In this document: positions 44,101-57,200 of the stretch, piece by piece
Numbering within the stretch: position 1 is the stretch's first letter
How the letters are laid out: each line of letters starts with the position of its first letter
Assembly (NCBI GenBank): GCA_018389105.1
Contig: JACATO010002133.1
Span: forward strand, 310,001-374,000
Source of the DNA: Nautilus pompilius
Lineage: Eukaryota; Mollusca; Cephalopoda; Nautilida; Nautilidae
DNA length: 64,000 nucleotides
Direction: 5' to 3'
The notes under the pieces: model-generated
The model's input: the letters and a program-made list of their open reading frames with translations, nothing else
Database searches by the model: none
Told to the model about the DNA's origin: nothing
Program-made: the position numbers and the translations under genes

Positions 44101-47100
44101 AGGTACCATTAGGATTTTCAGATGTGAGATAACCTCAAGTTTTAATAATCCAGGTCCTTTAAATTTTCCCTACCATCTGAAAAAGCATTGTTTGCATCTG
44201 AGAGGCCATTACTGTCTGGAAAATGTGAAAACCAAAAATGTAATTAACCTGGCTGGATGTTACTCTCTAATGTACGCCAATGCATATGCTAAATCATGCT
44301 AAAGGTAGTAAATCTTCTGACCTTCCAGTTTTTTATTTATCAGTTATGTAGATGCTTCTCTGAATCTGTACCTATAATCGATCAAATAAAATCCAACTTT
44401 AACTTAGCAAGAATAAATAAGAAGTAATTGCATTCATTGTTTGATTTTGTGTTAATAGCTCATGTTCACTCTCTTACTGGAACTCCAAAGGATATTGTAG
44501 GTTTTTTTTAAATTATGTTTTGAGATAACCTTGTCTAGCTAACATAGTTGCATTTGCTCTTTCAACAAAGTTTGAGATAATAAAGAGAGTTAATTATTAA
44601 TTAATTAAAATTTTTTTTTTTTTTAACTGCTAGAATTTACACCAGGGGATGTTGTTTGGGCGAAGTTTGGGGGTCACCCCTGGTGGCCAAGTCTTGTGTG
44701 CGATCATCCCATGGAGAAAAGACATTTCAGAAGTGGAAAGACTCCAGAAGTGCATGTTCAGTTCCTAGATGACCCACCATCTAGATCCTGGGTCAAAGCC
44801 AAGTAAGTGGTTAGAATGTTACTAATATGTTCAAATTTTTCTTGTTTTCTCAGGTTTTTTTTGAGCCAGTAATTAGCCCGAAAATCACTTTAACAGCAAC
44901 ACTGAAGAACATGATGCTAAATTTCTATTTTTTCAATGTCAGCTATTATTAAAAAAATAATACTGACAACAAAACTTTCATGTGAATAACTAAGAAAAGT
45001 AACCAAAAAAAATGCACTGATGCTGCTGAACTGGGTGCTTGCTATTTAGTCAATGGAAGAGAGATTAACATCTGTCAAAATTGGGCATGCATAATACATC
45101 ATCAGCATGTGGACAGTCATCTAGATTCATTTATATAGAATTGTGATGCTGTACAGTGGTCCAGTGTTTAACTTGCTGCTAAGGTTGAGGGCCTGTGTTC
45201 AAATCCTGGCTAAGATCAGATAAATAATTGAAAAATAGACTCAAAACTCCTAAACTTTATAAAAAAAAAAAAAAGATCCTGTTTCTTTTCACTATTCTTC
45301 ACAATCCAGTTAGGCACTTCTTCCCACATCTGAAAATTAAGAGTTCTAGTATGGACTTTAAGTCATGACTATCCCATGCTGGGAAATATGGTGGCACAAC
45401 CCACTCTATGTAAGCAAATTAATTCTCATCATGTGACTAAGAGAGGGATTCTCAACTCTATAAGCATGCAGTGACAATGACGACACAGTTGTATATGTTC
45501 ATCACGACATCTTGTATTTGCCATTGAACAATATCATAACAAACCCGGTGTGTGTGTGTTTGTTTTTTTTTTGTTGAAGGTTATCTTTCTTTATTGTCTC
45601 AGATACAACTGGAAGTTAGCAGTTAGTCTGTCTTGTTTTTATCATCTACTGAAAGTGGAAATTAATTGTCAGATCAGGAAACAGGCTGGGTGTCACTGAC
45701 TCTCCAGCTTGGTGAGTGCAGCAGCTGTTAGCCAGTTACTGGAGCTCTCTTATAAAGATCAAATTAAGCACTAGATCCACTTGTGTGAAATGAACACAAT
45801 TTAAACATTTGGAACAAGTGCAGATTTATTGAGTGCTTTTGGGGTGGGGGGAGATGTTCGAAAGACATGATATTTAACTCCGTTTGTTTTTTTTTTTTTG
45901 AAGGTTATCTTTCTTTATTGTCTCAGATACAACTGGAAGTTAGCAGTTAGTCTGTCTTGTTTTTATCATCTACTGAAAGTGGAAATTAATTGTCAGATCA
46001 GGAAACAGGCTGGGTGTCACTGACTCTCCAGCTTGGTGAGTGCAGCAGCTGTTAGCCAGTTACTGGAGCTCTCTTATAAAGATCAAATTAAGCACTAGAT
46101 CCACTTGTGTGAAATGAACACAATTTAAACATTCGGAACAAGTGCAGATTTATTGAGTGCTTTTGGGGTGGGGGGAGATGTTCGAAAGACATGATATTTA
46201 ACTCCGTTTGTTTTTTTTTTTTTTTGGATGGGAAACAAGAATTCTTTAATACTTAAATTGTTATGAAAATCAGAAAGACAAGTTAATGATAACACTATGT
46301 AATAATGAGAGCTGTACTTCTTTTTGCAGTAAACTGTATAACTTTGTGTAAAAGTTGAATGTTTTACACAGATAAGCGGCACTTCTCTTGTAAACTGCTT
46401 GGTTCAGGACAGTTCTGTATTTATCACATTCAGCCATTACACGTGGAATAGTTCTACACCTCTCTCTTCCCCTTTACCCTCCCTCTTTGGAAGGATCAAA
46501 AATCTACTTTGTTTAGTGCTGTCTGAAGACACTTGTCTCTTTACCTTATAGGTTTGTAAAGCCATTCCAGGGATCAGGGGTTGCAGATGTTCAACAAGGT
46601 GGCGTATTTTTCTCGAGCAATGCCAGCAGAAGGAAAAGTGCTGCTGAGGCAGACAAGGTGCTGAAGATGGGCCGGGAGGACCGACTGAATCTCATAGTGG
46701 AACTTCAGCCATCAGATGATGATGAGGAAGGAGATGATGACACTATGAATTTTGATTGTAAGATTCATTTTCTTAAACATGAACAGCTCTCAGCTCTGGT
46801 ATCAGTTGCTGAAAGGAACACGGGTCAGTGAATGTTATGTGAACTCCATCTCTGTCGTCAGGAGTCTTTAATTATGCTTTGGAGATCATGATTGTATGTT
46901 GCCAATAAGTGTTTGAAAAACTATAAAAAGTTTTAAATTGTAAAAACTTAGTGTTTTATGGCATGACATTACCTTAATTATTCTAAGTAAATGTTGGCTA
47001 CTTTATTCAGATTTGCATCTTAGGTCGGCAGCAGTATTATCAACTTTTTAAATGTACTGTAGTTTGTGATAGCATGGTACTAGTTAGACAGCCAGTGATC

Positions 47101-48222
47101 ATTTTGTGTGATTGATTTCCCTCAGCTTGTGCTGAGGTGAAACACAATTTTTGATTGTGGCATTTAAACTATTTTTTAAAATAGCTGTAGATGGCAAATC
47201 TGCTGAGATCAGTGTTGCTGAATAATAGTATAACTCTGCTTTTGAATAGCTTTTTTAAAAAAAAACGAAAATGAAACATTTTTAATCGACTCTACTAGTC
47301 TTCCTTTGAACACTTAAACATTGTTTATATAAATGTTATGATATTTTTCTTGTATTATACCTGCAAAAAAATACCAAGTGTTCTCTTTAGCCAAAACTAC
47401 AGGAGGAAGTGATAATGGAATATTGCCTGTTCAGTATGACAAGGGTTAATGATTTTAACAGGGAAGTTCGTTCTTTTTCATATATTGCTAAAGAATGTGA
47501 AAACAACAACAAATCAAAAACATGTAAAAAAAATTGTTTTCTTTTTTAACTGTTAACATTCTCTTAAATATGTTGATACATGTGGTGCAGTCGCAGCATC
47601 ATTAAATGAGGGGATATCTCCAAAAACACAAGTGTGTGAATATGACAGCTAAAAAGAATGAGATGTATAAAAGACCATTTTTTTTTTTTTATCTGCCAAA
47701 CAATAAGCCACAGTTTCCTCAGATTCTTTTGCACCATGAAAGCCCCATTTATTCACAAACCACTGCTTTTGGAATTTCTTGACTAAAGTACAGGTGCCAT
47801 AGTGATATATAAATTGTCATCTGTGAGTAAATAGAAGCTTTGAAAACAGATTCAAACAGAGCAACTCTGTAGGTCTCCTGGCTTCCTGGAGAATCAAGTA
47901 TCCATTTATCTGCTTTTGTCTTACACAATTATAGTCCCCCATTTAAGTGGAATTTTACTGTCTAAAACTTTGTTCAAAATTTTCAGCGGATATATTTGAT
48001 GATGAAATTGATGAAAATGACAACGGAAAAGAAAATCAGGGTCTGGAGGATGCTGAAAGGGTAGAAAAACAAAAGGTAATTGTGAGTGTGAGTGATTTTT
48101 ACCCCCTTCAAAACTCCTGCAGGCAGTAATCCAGGTCGCTCCCAGATGGACAGACTGTAGTTAGGATAATTGTGACTTGGTGTCTAAGTGTTGTGTGTGC
48201 TTGGCTAGCTCTCTCTCTGTCT

Positions 48223-48256
<34 letters not shown>

Positions 48257-51200
48257 CAGCTCAGTATTGTGGGTTTTTTCCCCATCAGAAGGATTGGCTC
48301 TCTTGGCACTGAAAATCGTCACATTCAGCTTTCCCTTCCAAGTTTCTAATTATATGACCCCTGATATTAGTAACATTAGATTGGTTTTTGTGATTTTAAT
48401 CACAATATATATTATAGTCATTAGTCATAAAAGAAATCGCTTATGATGGCATCTCCATATCAATTTGAAGACATGGGGTGGTTACAGTCACACACCTGCA
48501 ATCCATAGTCATTGTCAACCATCAGAGAACCTGTTGTTGGATGTTAGTTCACTCTTCCTGTGGTTTATGGTGAACAGACTGATTACAAAGTTGTGTACTG
48601 GGGATTGGGTCTGGCAGAACAAGATGACCAGGGTAGCGTATTGATGTTGGCAGTGCATATAAATAGGTGGGATACCCTAGCAATGAGGGGTCGAGAGTAG
48701 TATTGTTGGAATATCCAACCATAGACCTGCTTCAAGAAGCCAACTTCGTGGTGTACTACTTCATCTCTGTATCTGACCAGCATCGGGTCATGCATACAAG
48801 GCTGACATGGTGTCTATAAGGCATTCCTTTACCTTCTATTATACACGCCTCTAGATGGGTGTGCATGGGCCGGAGAACCCGAGTGGCTGAAAATGCAACT
48901 CATTTGCTGAGCAGTACTGACATCCATTGCATCTGAAGTAAAATTCTGTTCCTGGAGCCAGTCCTGCTTACATGCCTGGGGTCAGAACATTTAAAAAAAA
49001 AAACAACAAACAAAGGAAACCTTGAAAAAAAAATCTAATAACTATAACCTATATAAATTATGATGATGTACTGCCAAATAGAAATGACCTGATAAGCAAC
49101 AACATTAACTTATTTTCTTTTGATGCTTTAGTAAGACAAGGGTTAAAGTGAGGGTGATGTAGGATGTTCATTAAAGCTTTTTGGTACTTTTTGTTTTTAG
49201 GCTGCTAAAAAAGTGCTCCGAAGATCTCAAAACAAAACAAAGAGGAGGAGGATAATTGTTGCATATGACAGCAATGAAGATTCTGGTAGGTTTTCATGGT
49301 TAACAAAAAAAAATAAGCACCAACTTTTTAAATTAACAACCATTGACAAATCCATGGTACAGGGGTATTGCTGGCAGTGTTGATCAGAGACCAATAATAC
49401 TGTGCTAACAAGGACTCACTTACCAGTTGTCAAATCACAAGAAGTTATGTGGTAACCCAGATGCAGATGAAGTCATTTTGATGTTTTAAATCAACTGAAA
49501 CTGTGTTAACTGGTACTGTGAACAGGTACAGTTGTGAAGAAAACCATTTCAGGAGTAGACGGCTGAGAGTGCAGTGCATACTCCATATATTGGCCAGTAC
49601 TGGGTTGCTGCTGCTGCTTGCTCACCTAAACACTGCTTATTGTCTCCTCGTGATGCTGGATCTGGGGAACCTACCGGGTGTTGTACAGGGAGATTCTTCT
49701 CCAGTCAAGTTTGAAGTCTAAGCTCATTTCAGGGTAGGATGTCTGTCATCGGCTTAACAAGAACCACTGAACTGCTACTTTGTGGGGGGGGGGTCTTGTG
49801 TTATCATCCATCGGATCTGGGTGCGGTGTAGCAAGAGCATAGTCTTCAAAATGAGGGATAAGTGAAGATGCTAATGTGTTTTCTTGGTGAAATTTTACAT
49901 TTAATGTGCCTGACACTACCAGATCCATCTTGCAGTCGTAAGTGCTGCTGAGATCATTACAGATGCTCCACCATCTGGGCTTTGTTCAGGGTCAACTTCT
50001 TGTTGTTTCTTCAGCCCATCCATACAGTGCAGCAGAAACCAACTTTCATGTGACCAGTGGGGATCCCTTCTGTCCACGAATTTCATCATGGACATCTTAC
50101 AGGCTGCTGTGTGCTTGGAGCCGATTAGTGACAGTTCTGCTTTGCTCTGGATTTCCAAGGTTTGCCTGAGGTCGCTTGTGTTAGCTAAAGAAGTGCATCA
50201 TAGATTTTTAATAGGGCCACCTCTGCCTTGGAATGTTCAGGTCTAGGGCCTGTGTTTGGACCACGGATGGCTAACAACAGTGTGGCTGGTACCCAGTTGA
50301 TGACCGGTATTTTAATTTGAGAGTCTTATTGTTGTGCTTCATTAAACCATCTTTAAGCCAAGATTCATTATACACTTGAATTGGCATAAGGCAAGGATGG
50401 GAGAAGAGTCCATTTCGTAATTGGAGATGAGAAACCCATACAAAATAAAACAAATGTCTGTAACACCACCACCTTCCCAAATCATACAGATCATTCTTTA
50501 CTGAAATTGTAGGGTTAGTTCGATACTCTGGTGTCTAATGCTATTATTTTGCATTGGGATGCAGGTAGTTGGAAGGTCTAAACTCAGCTAAGTTTGTTTA
50601 AAACCCTTGTCATTTGGTGACCCTCCCCTTGCAGTGTTATATTGTAGTCGTCTTTATCATGTCTCTGGCTGTGAATAGAGACCAGAGTGCATCTGCATCG
50701 CTATTGCGTCTTTTGAAAACTGGGCAGATCTTGATAAAAACTATCACGAATGAACGAACGAAAGCCTATTGCTGTTCATGAATCTTTTTGTTGATCATCT
50801 TCCCCCACATTGCAGGAAAAAACTTTTTTTTTTTTTTTTTAAACAGTTTGTTTTGTCTTAAACTGCTATTATTATCCAAACAAACAGGTGAAGAGTACAA
50901 AGTATCAGATGATGAGTCGGAAAGTGAAGCGAGCAGTGGTGTGGATGAAGAGGATGTTTCTGCTTCAGACAAGTCTGAGCCGGAGTCGCCGGTAAAGGTA
51001 AGTAGGTGGGTAGGTCTTAGAACGACTGATGGACATGCGGAATTTAGCCAACAGAAGTGACAGCAGACATTGGCGCGAGTTGAAAAGAGGAAATTGTACA
51101 TTCCGGACAGACTTCTTTTCTGTTGAAACATGGCAGCTCGAAGCAAGTACACTCTAAGCTAGCTTACATGTCTATCTCTTTTCTAAAAAAAAAAAAAAAA

Positions 51201-54200
51201 ACAGAAGCTAGGAACAAATGTGTGTGTTTTTTTTTTTTTAAATTATTATGTGGGGAACTAAATTAAAATATAAAGAAATTATTGTTATGCTGCAGTGAAT
51301 GTATTTTTTTGATTTAAAAAAAGAGAACTGTAAATGAAATGACTGAATGCGAGCTAGCCAGACTAGTCCTTCAACTCGACAGGATCTTCAAGTTGAAAAT
51401 TAATGGTTAAGTTTGGTATGGAATATTTGTTTTGGAATTTAGACCTGTCTTTGTGGACTGCGCAAATTGAAGCAGTTACGAGGTTTTGAGAAGCCAGTTA
51501 ATAGAAAAATAGTGGGAGCAGGCAGGTTGGCCACTTAATCTAGCTAAATGGCTACATGTGGCCTTTTTTTTTTTTTGTTGAAAATTGTCCGTCTAGAACA
51601 AATTCTTTTTCTTCAGGAATTCAAATTCACAATCAGCTGTATAATGAAATGTGCCCTAGTTCATATTTACTTATATGCACATACGCACAACTCTGCCATG
51701 TTTATTTGAAGGCTGCATAAAGGAATGTATCTGATAAATTTTATTATTTCAGGATTATGTACATATTACTTGTCTATGTAGTCAGTAACCAGTGTGCATT
51801 ATCACCATGCCAAAAAAACTCCCCCAAAAACTGGTAAATCCCATTGATATTTCTTTTGACCAAAGTTTTGAGTGTGGCCAGAGTCAGTGACCGATTGATT
51901 GCTGGAGATCTTGGCATTCAGCAGTGACATCATGACGAGAACATTTTTGCCTTTTCTCTGCGTTCATGCTTGGTATTAAAAATGTCTTGCTGACATCTCT
52001 CATGCAACAGACAGAAATGAGCCAAAGAACTGTTAAACATCATCATCACCGATGCTACAGAGGGTGCTCATGCAGTGCGTAAGAAACCCAATCTGTCCAA
52101 TATAAATAAAATACTTTGAAAGTTCTGGTTGGAGAACTTGAATGACAAGACCCTTGACTGTTGGTGGCATCTATTCTTCTGTTTATCCAGGTTTTGCAAT
52201 TCATGTCTGTGAGTTGAATCTGGGTTTGTAGAAGAACTAATGAAGACCTTCACCCTCAATGGCTTCAGTCCAAGGTGGGAACATCTTGGTGTGGGCTGCA
52301 TTCTAATCTGACATTGTAAATTCATAAATGGAGTTTGTCTAAGAAAAGATGTATTTGCTGTTGTACCAAAAAGGCATATGGAGATTCCATATACTTCAGG
52401 GGCATGGTGCTACATGCTGCACTTCTAGTATGACCACAATCTAGTTTTAGTCTCTAGAAACTGCAACACTGCATTTGTTAATTTTTTATTTTTCTTTAAT
52501 ACCAAAACTTTCCGTACATTTTACTTCTACAGTAGAATCTCTCTTATCTGAACTTTAATTAATCAAATACATTGGGCCTTATCTTTTTACTGTCCGATCA
52601 TACTTAGACCAGAATCCACTGGAGATGATTGTCTAAGTTTGGCTTTGAGTCACTTGTACAAGGTGATCAGAAAGTAGCTATGCAGTGGAGTATATTTGTA
52701 ATCATTTTTTATTCCTTTTCTTGTGCTTTGTTGTTTTGTACTGTAATTCCCAAAATGACCAACAGGTGTTTGCAGTAAATTTGCAAAAGTGAAACGTAAT
52801 TTTTGTGTAATGGTTCTTTCAAACGCCAAACAAATCTTTCTCATCAAGAAAGTGTACACAAGCAACAGTAAATACACCACAAGAGTTCAAAATGAGTTCT
52901 TACAGCAGACCTTCCGAACAGAAACTCTGTAAGGGCACTAATTAGCAAATTTGAAGATGCTGGTTCGTTTGAGGATTATCAACGATCAGGTTGGCCAAAA
53001 GTGTTGGACGAGGAGAATCTGTCAAAAATTTCAGACATGAAGCTTCGGAGCCCTTCAAAATCGGTCTGTCGACTTTCTCAATAAGTGAATATTTCATATG
53101 GGAGTGCACATAATACCTTAAAGAAGTTAGATTTTTACCTGTATAAAGTGAACGTTTTCCACTGCATAGTTACTTTTTGATCACCCTGCATTTATCCTTG
53201 TTAAAAATTCTGTTGGGGAATAAATAATCTGTCAAGTGCATATATCCATGTTGCTTGGCAGAAGAATGACAAAACTTTCTCCTAAGTGATTCATAAACTT
53301 GTAGCATAAATCTTGGAAGAAATCAGACCAACCTATTACTATGTGTACATGTGGATTTTTGTACTATATTCATGTGTGCTTGTGGTATGAACTTTTGGTG
53401 CAGTGATGTATTCAGACTTTCACATAATTTTCCTACTATACAGTTGGACAACTTGTTTATGATGTATAAATGTATATTTGAAATTGCTGTTTTTTTCTGA
53501 ATGCCATATTTGTATAGCACACAGGTGCTTAATTTTAATTGTGTGAGTGAGTTCCTGTGTGAAGTATTTCCACATCTGTCTCCCATAGTTCAGATATATG
53601 AGTTCTACAGTTTTTAAAAATTGAAATGAAATTTTGAGGACTTGATTGTTGACTTACAGAGCACCAGGAAGAGAAAGAGGTCAAGGTATTCAGCAAAGGG
53701 GAACAAGGAGTCCTCTCCAGAAAGTGGTCAGTCAAAGCCAAGCTCTTTCCAGTCAGTGATCAGCTCTCAGACCAAGTCCAAACTGGCTCTCTTCTCCTCA
53801 CAAGACACAGTAAGTGCTAACTGTTATTAACTTTCTACTGTTATTTTTCTTTTAATGCTGTTTAATATGCAAACTTAGTTTGTATTATACATGTTAGTGG
53901 CTTACCAAAAGAAAGTTTTGACTAGTAATAGAACTGGTAAAGAACAGAATAAATTACTGACAAACGTGCTGACTCTATTGATGGTCGTGCCTCTGCTCAG
54001 GTGGTCCTTGCTTAAACAAAGGCAACTAAAGCAGTAATTAATAAAGTTGAGGAGGAGGGTTGTTGTTAAAGGTTGCTACCTGTTTCATCTGATACGTTGT
54101 CTCAATGACTAGATAGATAAAAGAAGAGGCTAACAAATGGACTGCATATAAAATTGGGGACATTTCATTGTGGAAGTCACTGTTATAGCTGTTAGTCTTT

Positions 54201-57200
54201 ACTAATCTGAAGAGTTTATTGCACTTGTGAGTATTCTGTGTCAGCAAGAGAAAATTAAGAAAATAATCCAGATTTTAAAATAATTTTGCAATGGTTCTTC
54301 CCACCAACCTCCATGACTTATTTAAGTAGGATACTGACTCTGGAAAATAACTTGATCTTGTGATGGATGTACATTAAGCTTAAACTCAGTTATTTCTAGT
54401 GAAATGCTTATAAAAATTAGCAGAAATACACTATATTCATAATGTATGGAAAACATTTCAGAAGAAACTTTAAATTAAAAAAAAAAAAACAAACAAAAAC
54501 CCCAGATTATTTTGAACTGTAACTATACCTTGTGTCAAGGTGGGTTACATCAAGCCACCTGTATGGCCAAGGCTGTCCATGCATCTACAAGAGGTTTTTG
54601 TTGTCATGTGGATGGTTGCAGAAAACTCAACGCTGTTAAATCATCTCACTTTAAATGTAAATCATGAATTTGTTGTGAATGATGTCAAGCTACTGGCCAC
54701 ATGTTCTTCTCACTTCATTTTGCCCATTTGGAAACCCCTTTTGCTTATCAAATGTCAGGATCCCTTTTCGATGACCGTGAACTGTTATACCAACCATGCC
54801 ATGCATTGTACCCTAGTGTAAATTGAAATATTCTGATCGTTTGTATTCTGCTTGTTAGCTCTGTCTGTCTGTCTGTCTCTGTGTGTGTGTTGGAAATAAT
54901 TATGGAAAAAAAAAAAAAAACACTTTATATAAAATACAAATAATACTTGATAGATTTGCATCTTGTGTAAAAATGAAATGCTCTATAGTACAATCATGCT
55001 TTGCTGTAGTGTAGTAATCAGTTGACATGCAAGCAAACAGAAAGTGACATTTCTACAAAACAACTACAAAAGTATAGGAAGTGATATCATTGTAGTTTGG
55101 TGAATACTACGGCTCCTGGGAAGGACATATCACATGATCAGTTTTAGCTAGTGAAGGCTAATCCATGCAGCATATTGCTGCTTGACTTATGTTTTAGAAG
55201 GAACTGTATGTGAGATTGAGTAGGGTATCTGAAAATGGTAATGCTGATGGTAGATGCAGTTGAGAAAGAAAGGCCAAACTCTCCAAAAGTGATGCTAAAT
55301 ATCTCAGGATATGTACTCTGTGATAGATGACAAACCAATAGAGATATTGTGAATGATCTGTCTGCAAGTACACGTGTTAACATTTCTTAAGAACAGTAAG
55401 ATGCACATTAGCGTGAAGTGGTCTTAATGGATGTATAAGTGATCAGAAACCTTTCCTGAGAGGCAGCAGAAATTAAACAGTAAGATGAACAAACCTGAGG
55501 GAAAGTGCTTTTTACAGATGAGTCAAAGTTTGAGCTGTTTGGCAATAATCAACAGCAGTTTGTTTGAAGACAGACTGTTGACTGGTATAACAGCTGGTGT
55601 ACAACAGCTACAGTACAGTATAATGGTAGATCAGTACAACTGTGGGGTTACATATCAGCCAAGGGTGTCAGAGATTTGCATAAAATCAAAAGGTATAATG
55701 ACTACTGACAGGTACAGGCAGGCTCTCATCCAACATGCCATTCCCTCGGGAAGATGTGCCATTGACTAGGGGATTCATCTTCCAACATGGCAGTGACCCC
55801 TAAGAATACAGCCAATGTCATAAAAAAACTACCTGAAATGTAAAGAAGCTGATGGAACACATACAAAAATGTCTTGACTTACACAAAGTCCTGATATGAA
55901 CATCACTGAGGCTATATGAAGGTTAGTTATATGGCTACTGAGAAAGTCAGATGGCAACCTAACACCTAGGATGAATTGGGGAAAGTGCTACAAGATATTT
56001 GGATCCACAGTTATACACTGATAACCAGCATGAAAACAAAATATCGTGCTTTATATAAAACAAAAAGCTCTCACTAAATGCTAATGCACTATATAAAGTA
56101 CAAATTTTGTTTTTGTATTTTTATGTAATAAGGCATTGTATGTATTATATACATTTCTCAGTTTTAGTTTGTGAGCAGTCTCTCTCTCTCTCTCATATAG
56201 GAATATTGGAGTTTAGGGTAACACTTTCTTAAAAAAGTATTATGACTGACCAAAATGTTGGCTGTCATTAGGTCTGAAATGTAATAAACATGCTCTGTCC
56301 CTTCCATGCAGACTAAAAAATAATATGTTGTGTAAAAACATGGATTTAAAAATGTGTGCTCATTTATGGGTGTAATTATGTAGGTGTGATGTAGCTTGCA
56401 TCACTTGTAAAATCTGCATTGGTGGTTTGCAGACCCTTCATGTAGTCAGAGACTCCTTGCATGTAGGTCAGTTGTGCTGCCACCAGATCCCTTACGACAC
56501 TGACATATCCAACAAGTCAGCCCTGTTGTACAGGTACTTGTGACTAACTGATGATCAGAAGAATGGCTTTGCAGAACATGGTAGAATCTGTTGCACAGTT
56601 CCACGAACACTTAATGACTATCAGGGGAACTGATGTTTGGACATCCATGCTGGTCTTTCTTTGAGCAATCATCTTTGCAGTACTTGATAAACCTTTGGCA
56701 GGATTCAAGTCATTGGATGAGGATACAGGGGCAACAGGTGAATGTTTTCTCTGATTGTAGCTACCTGTATGGTGGTGTCAAGAAGATAGCTGTACTGATA
56801 CTGTGCTGCACAATCATGGAAAGAATTACAATTAGCAGAAGGACTCTTGGCCAGCATTCAAGATTGCCTAATTGATTACAGGTACTTGGGTGAGATTGTT
56901 AGCAACAGTTCTTTGTCTTTATCAACACCTGGCTTCATGATTCCTGTTCCAAGTTAACATTGCCACGTCCCCAGGGGCTAAAGCTGTTGCTTCATTTCTT
57001 AGGACTAGTATTACTGCAATAGAATGGCCAGCCATGTCTTCAGATCTTTTGTCCACTGAACATCTTAGTCTCAAGATTTCCCTCAGTAGACCTACACAGT
57101 TTGGGTGTGGGCTCGATTGAACAGGTGGGCAATACCAGACGTTTCATTTCGCACAGGTGATGTGCCAGCTGGGGTGGCTTCTCCCAACACTGACAATGCC

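Larger units (their letters stand above)
44634..46757 (+). other. MSH6: MSH6 exons 2 and 3: PWWP domain and acidic segment
   Basis: Exon 2 (44,634-44,802) encodes the PWWP core from EFTPGDVVWAKFGGHPWWP to SRSWVKAK. Exon 3 (46,552-46,757) completes it with KFVKPFQG and ends in a DDDEEGDDD stretch. In vertebrate MSH6 the PWWP domain binds H3K36-trimethylated chromatin. The aromatic and PWWP residues visible here suggest the same role. Confidence 0.9.

Noticed and set aside
49500..50260. Open frames of 60-80 codons on both strands in MSH6 intron 5, considered as a transposase remnant
   Set aside because: Neither strand shows DDE or reverse-transcriptase blocks. Left unassigned.
54540..54821. 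93-codon frame in MSH6 intron 7 considered as an extra MSH6 exon
   Set aside because: It has no similarity to MSH6 and no usable splice sites in phase. Exons 7 and 8 join directly in phase 0.
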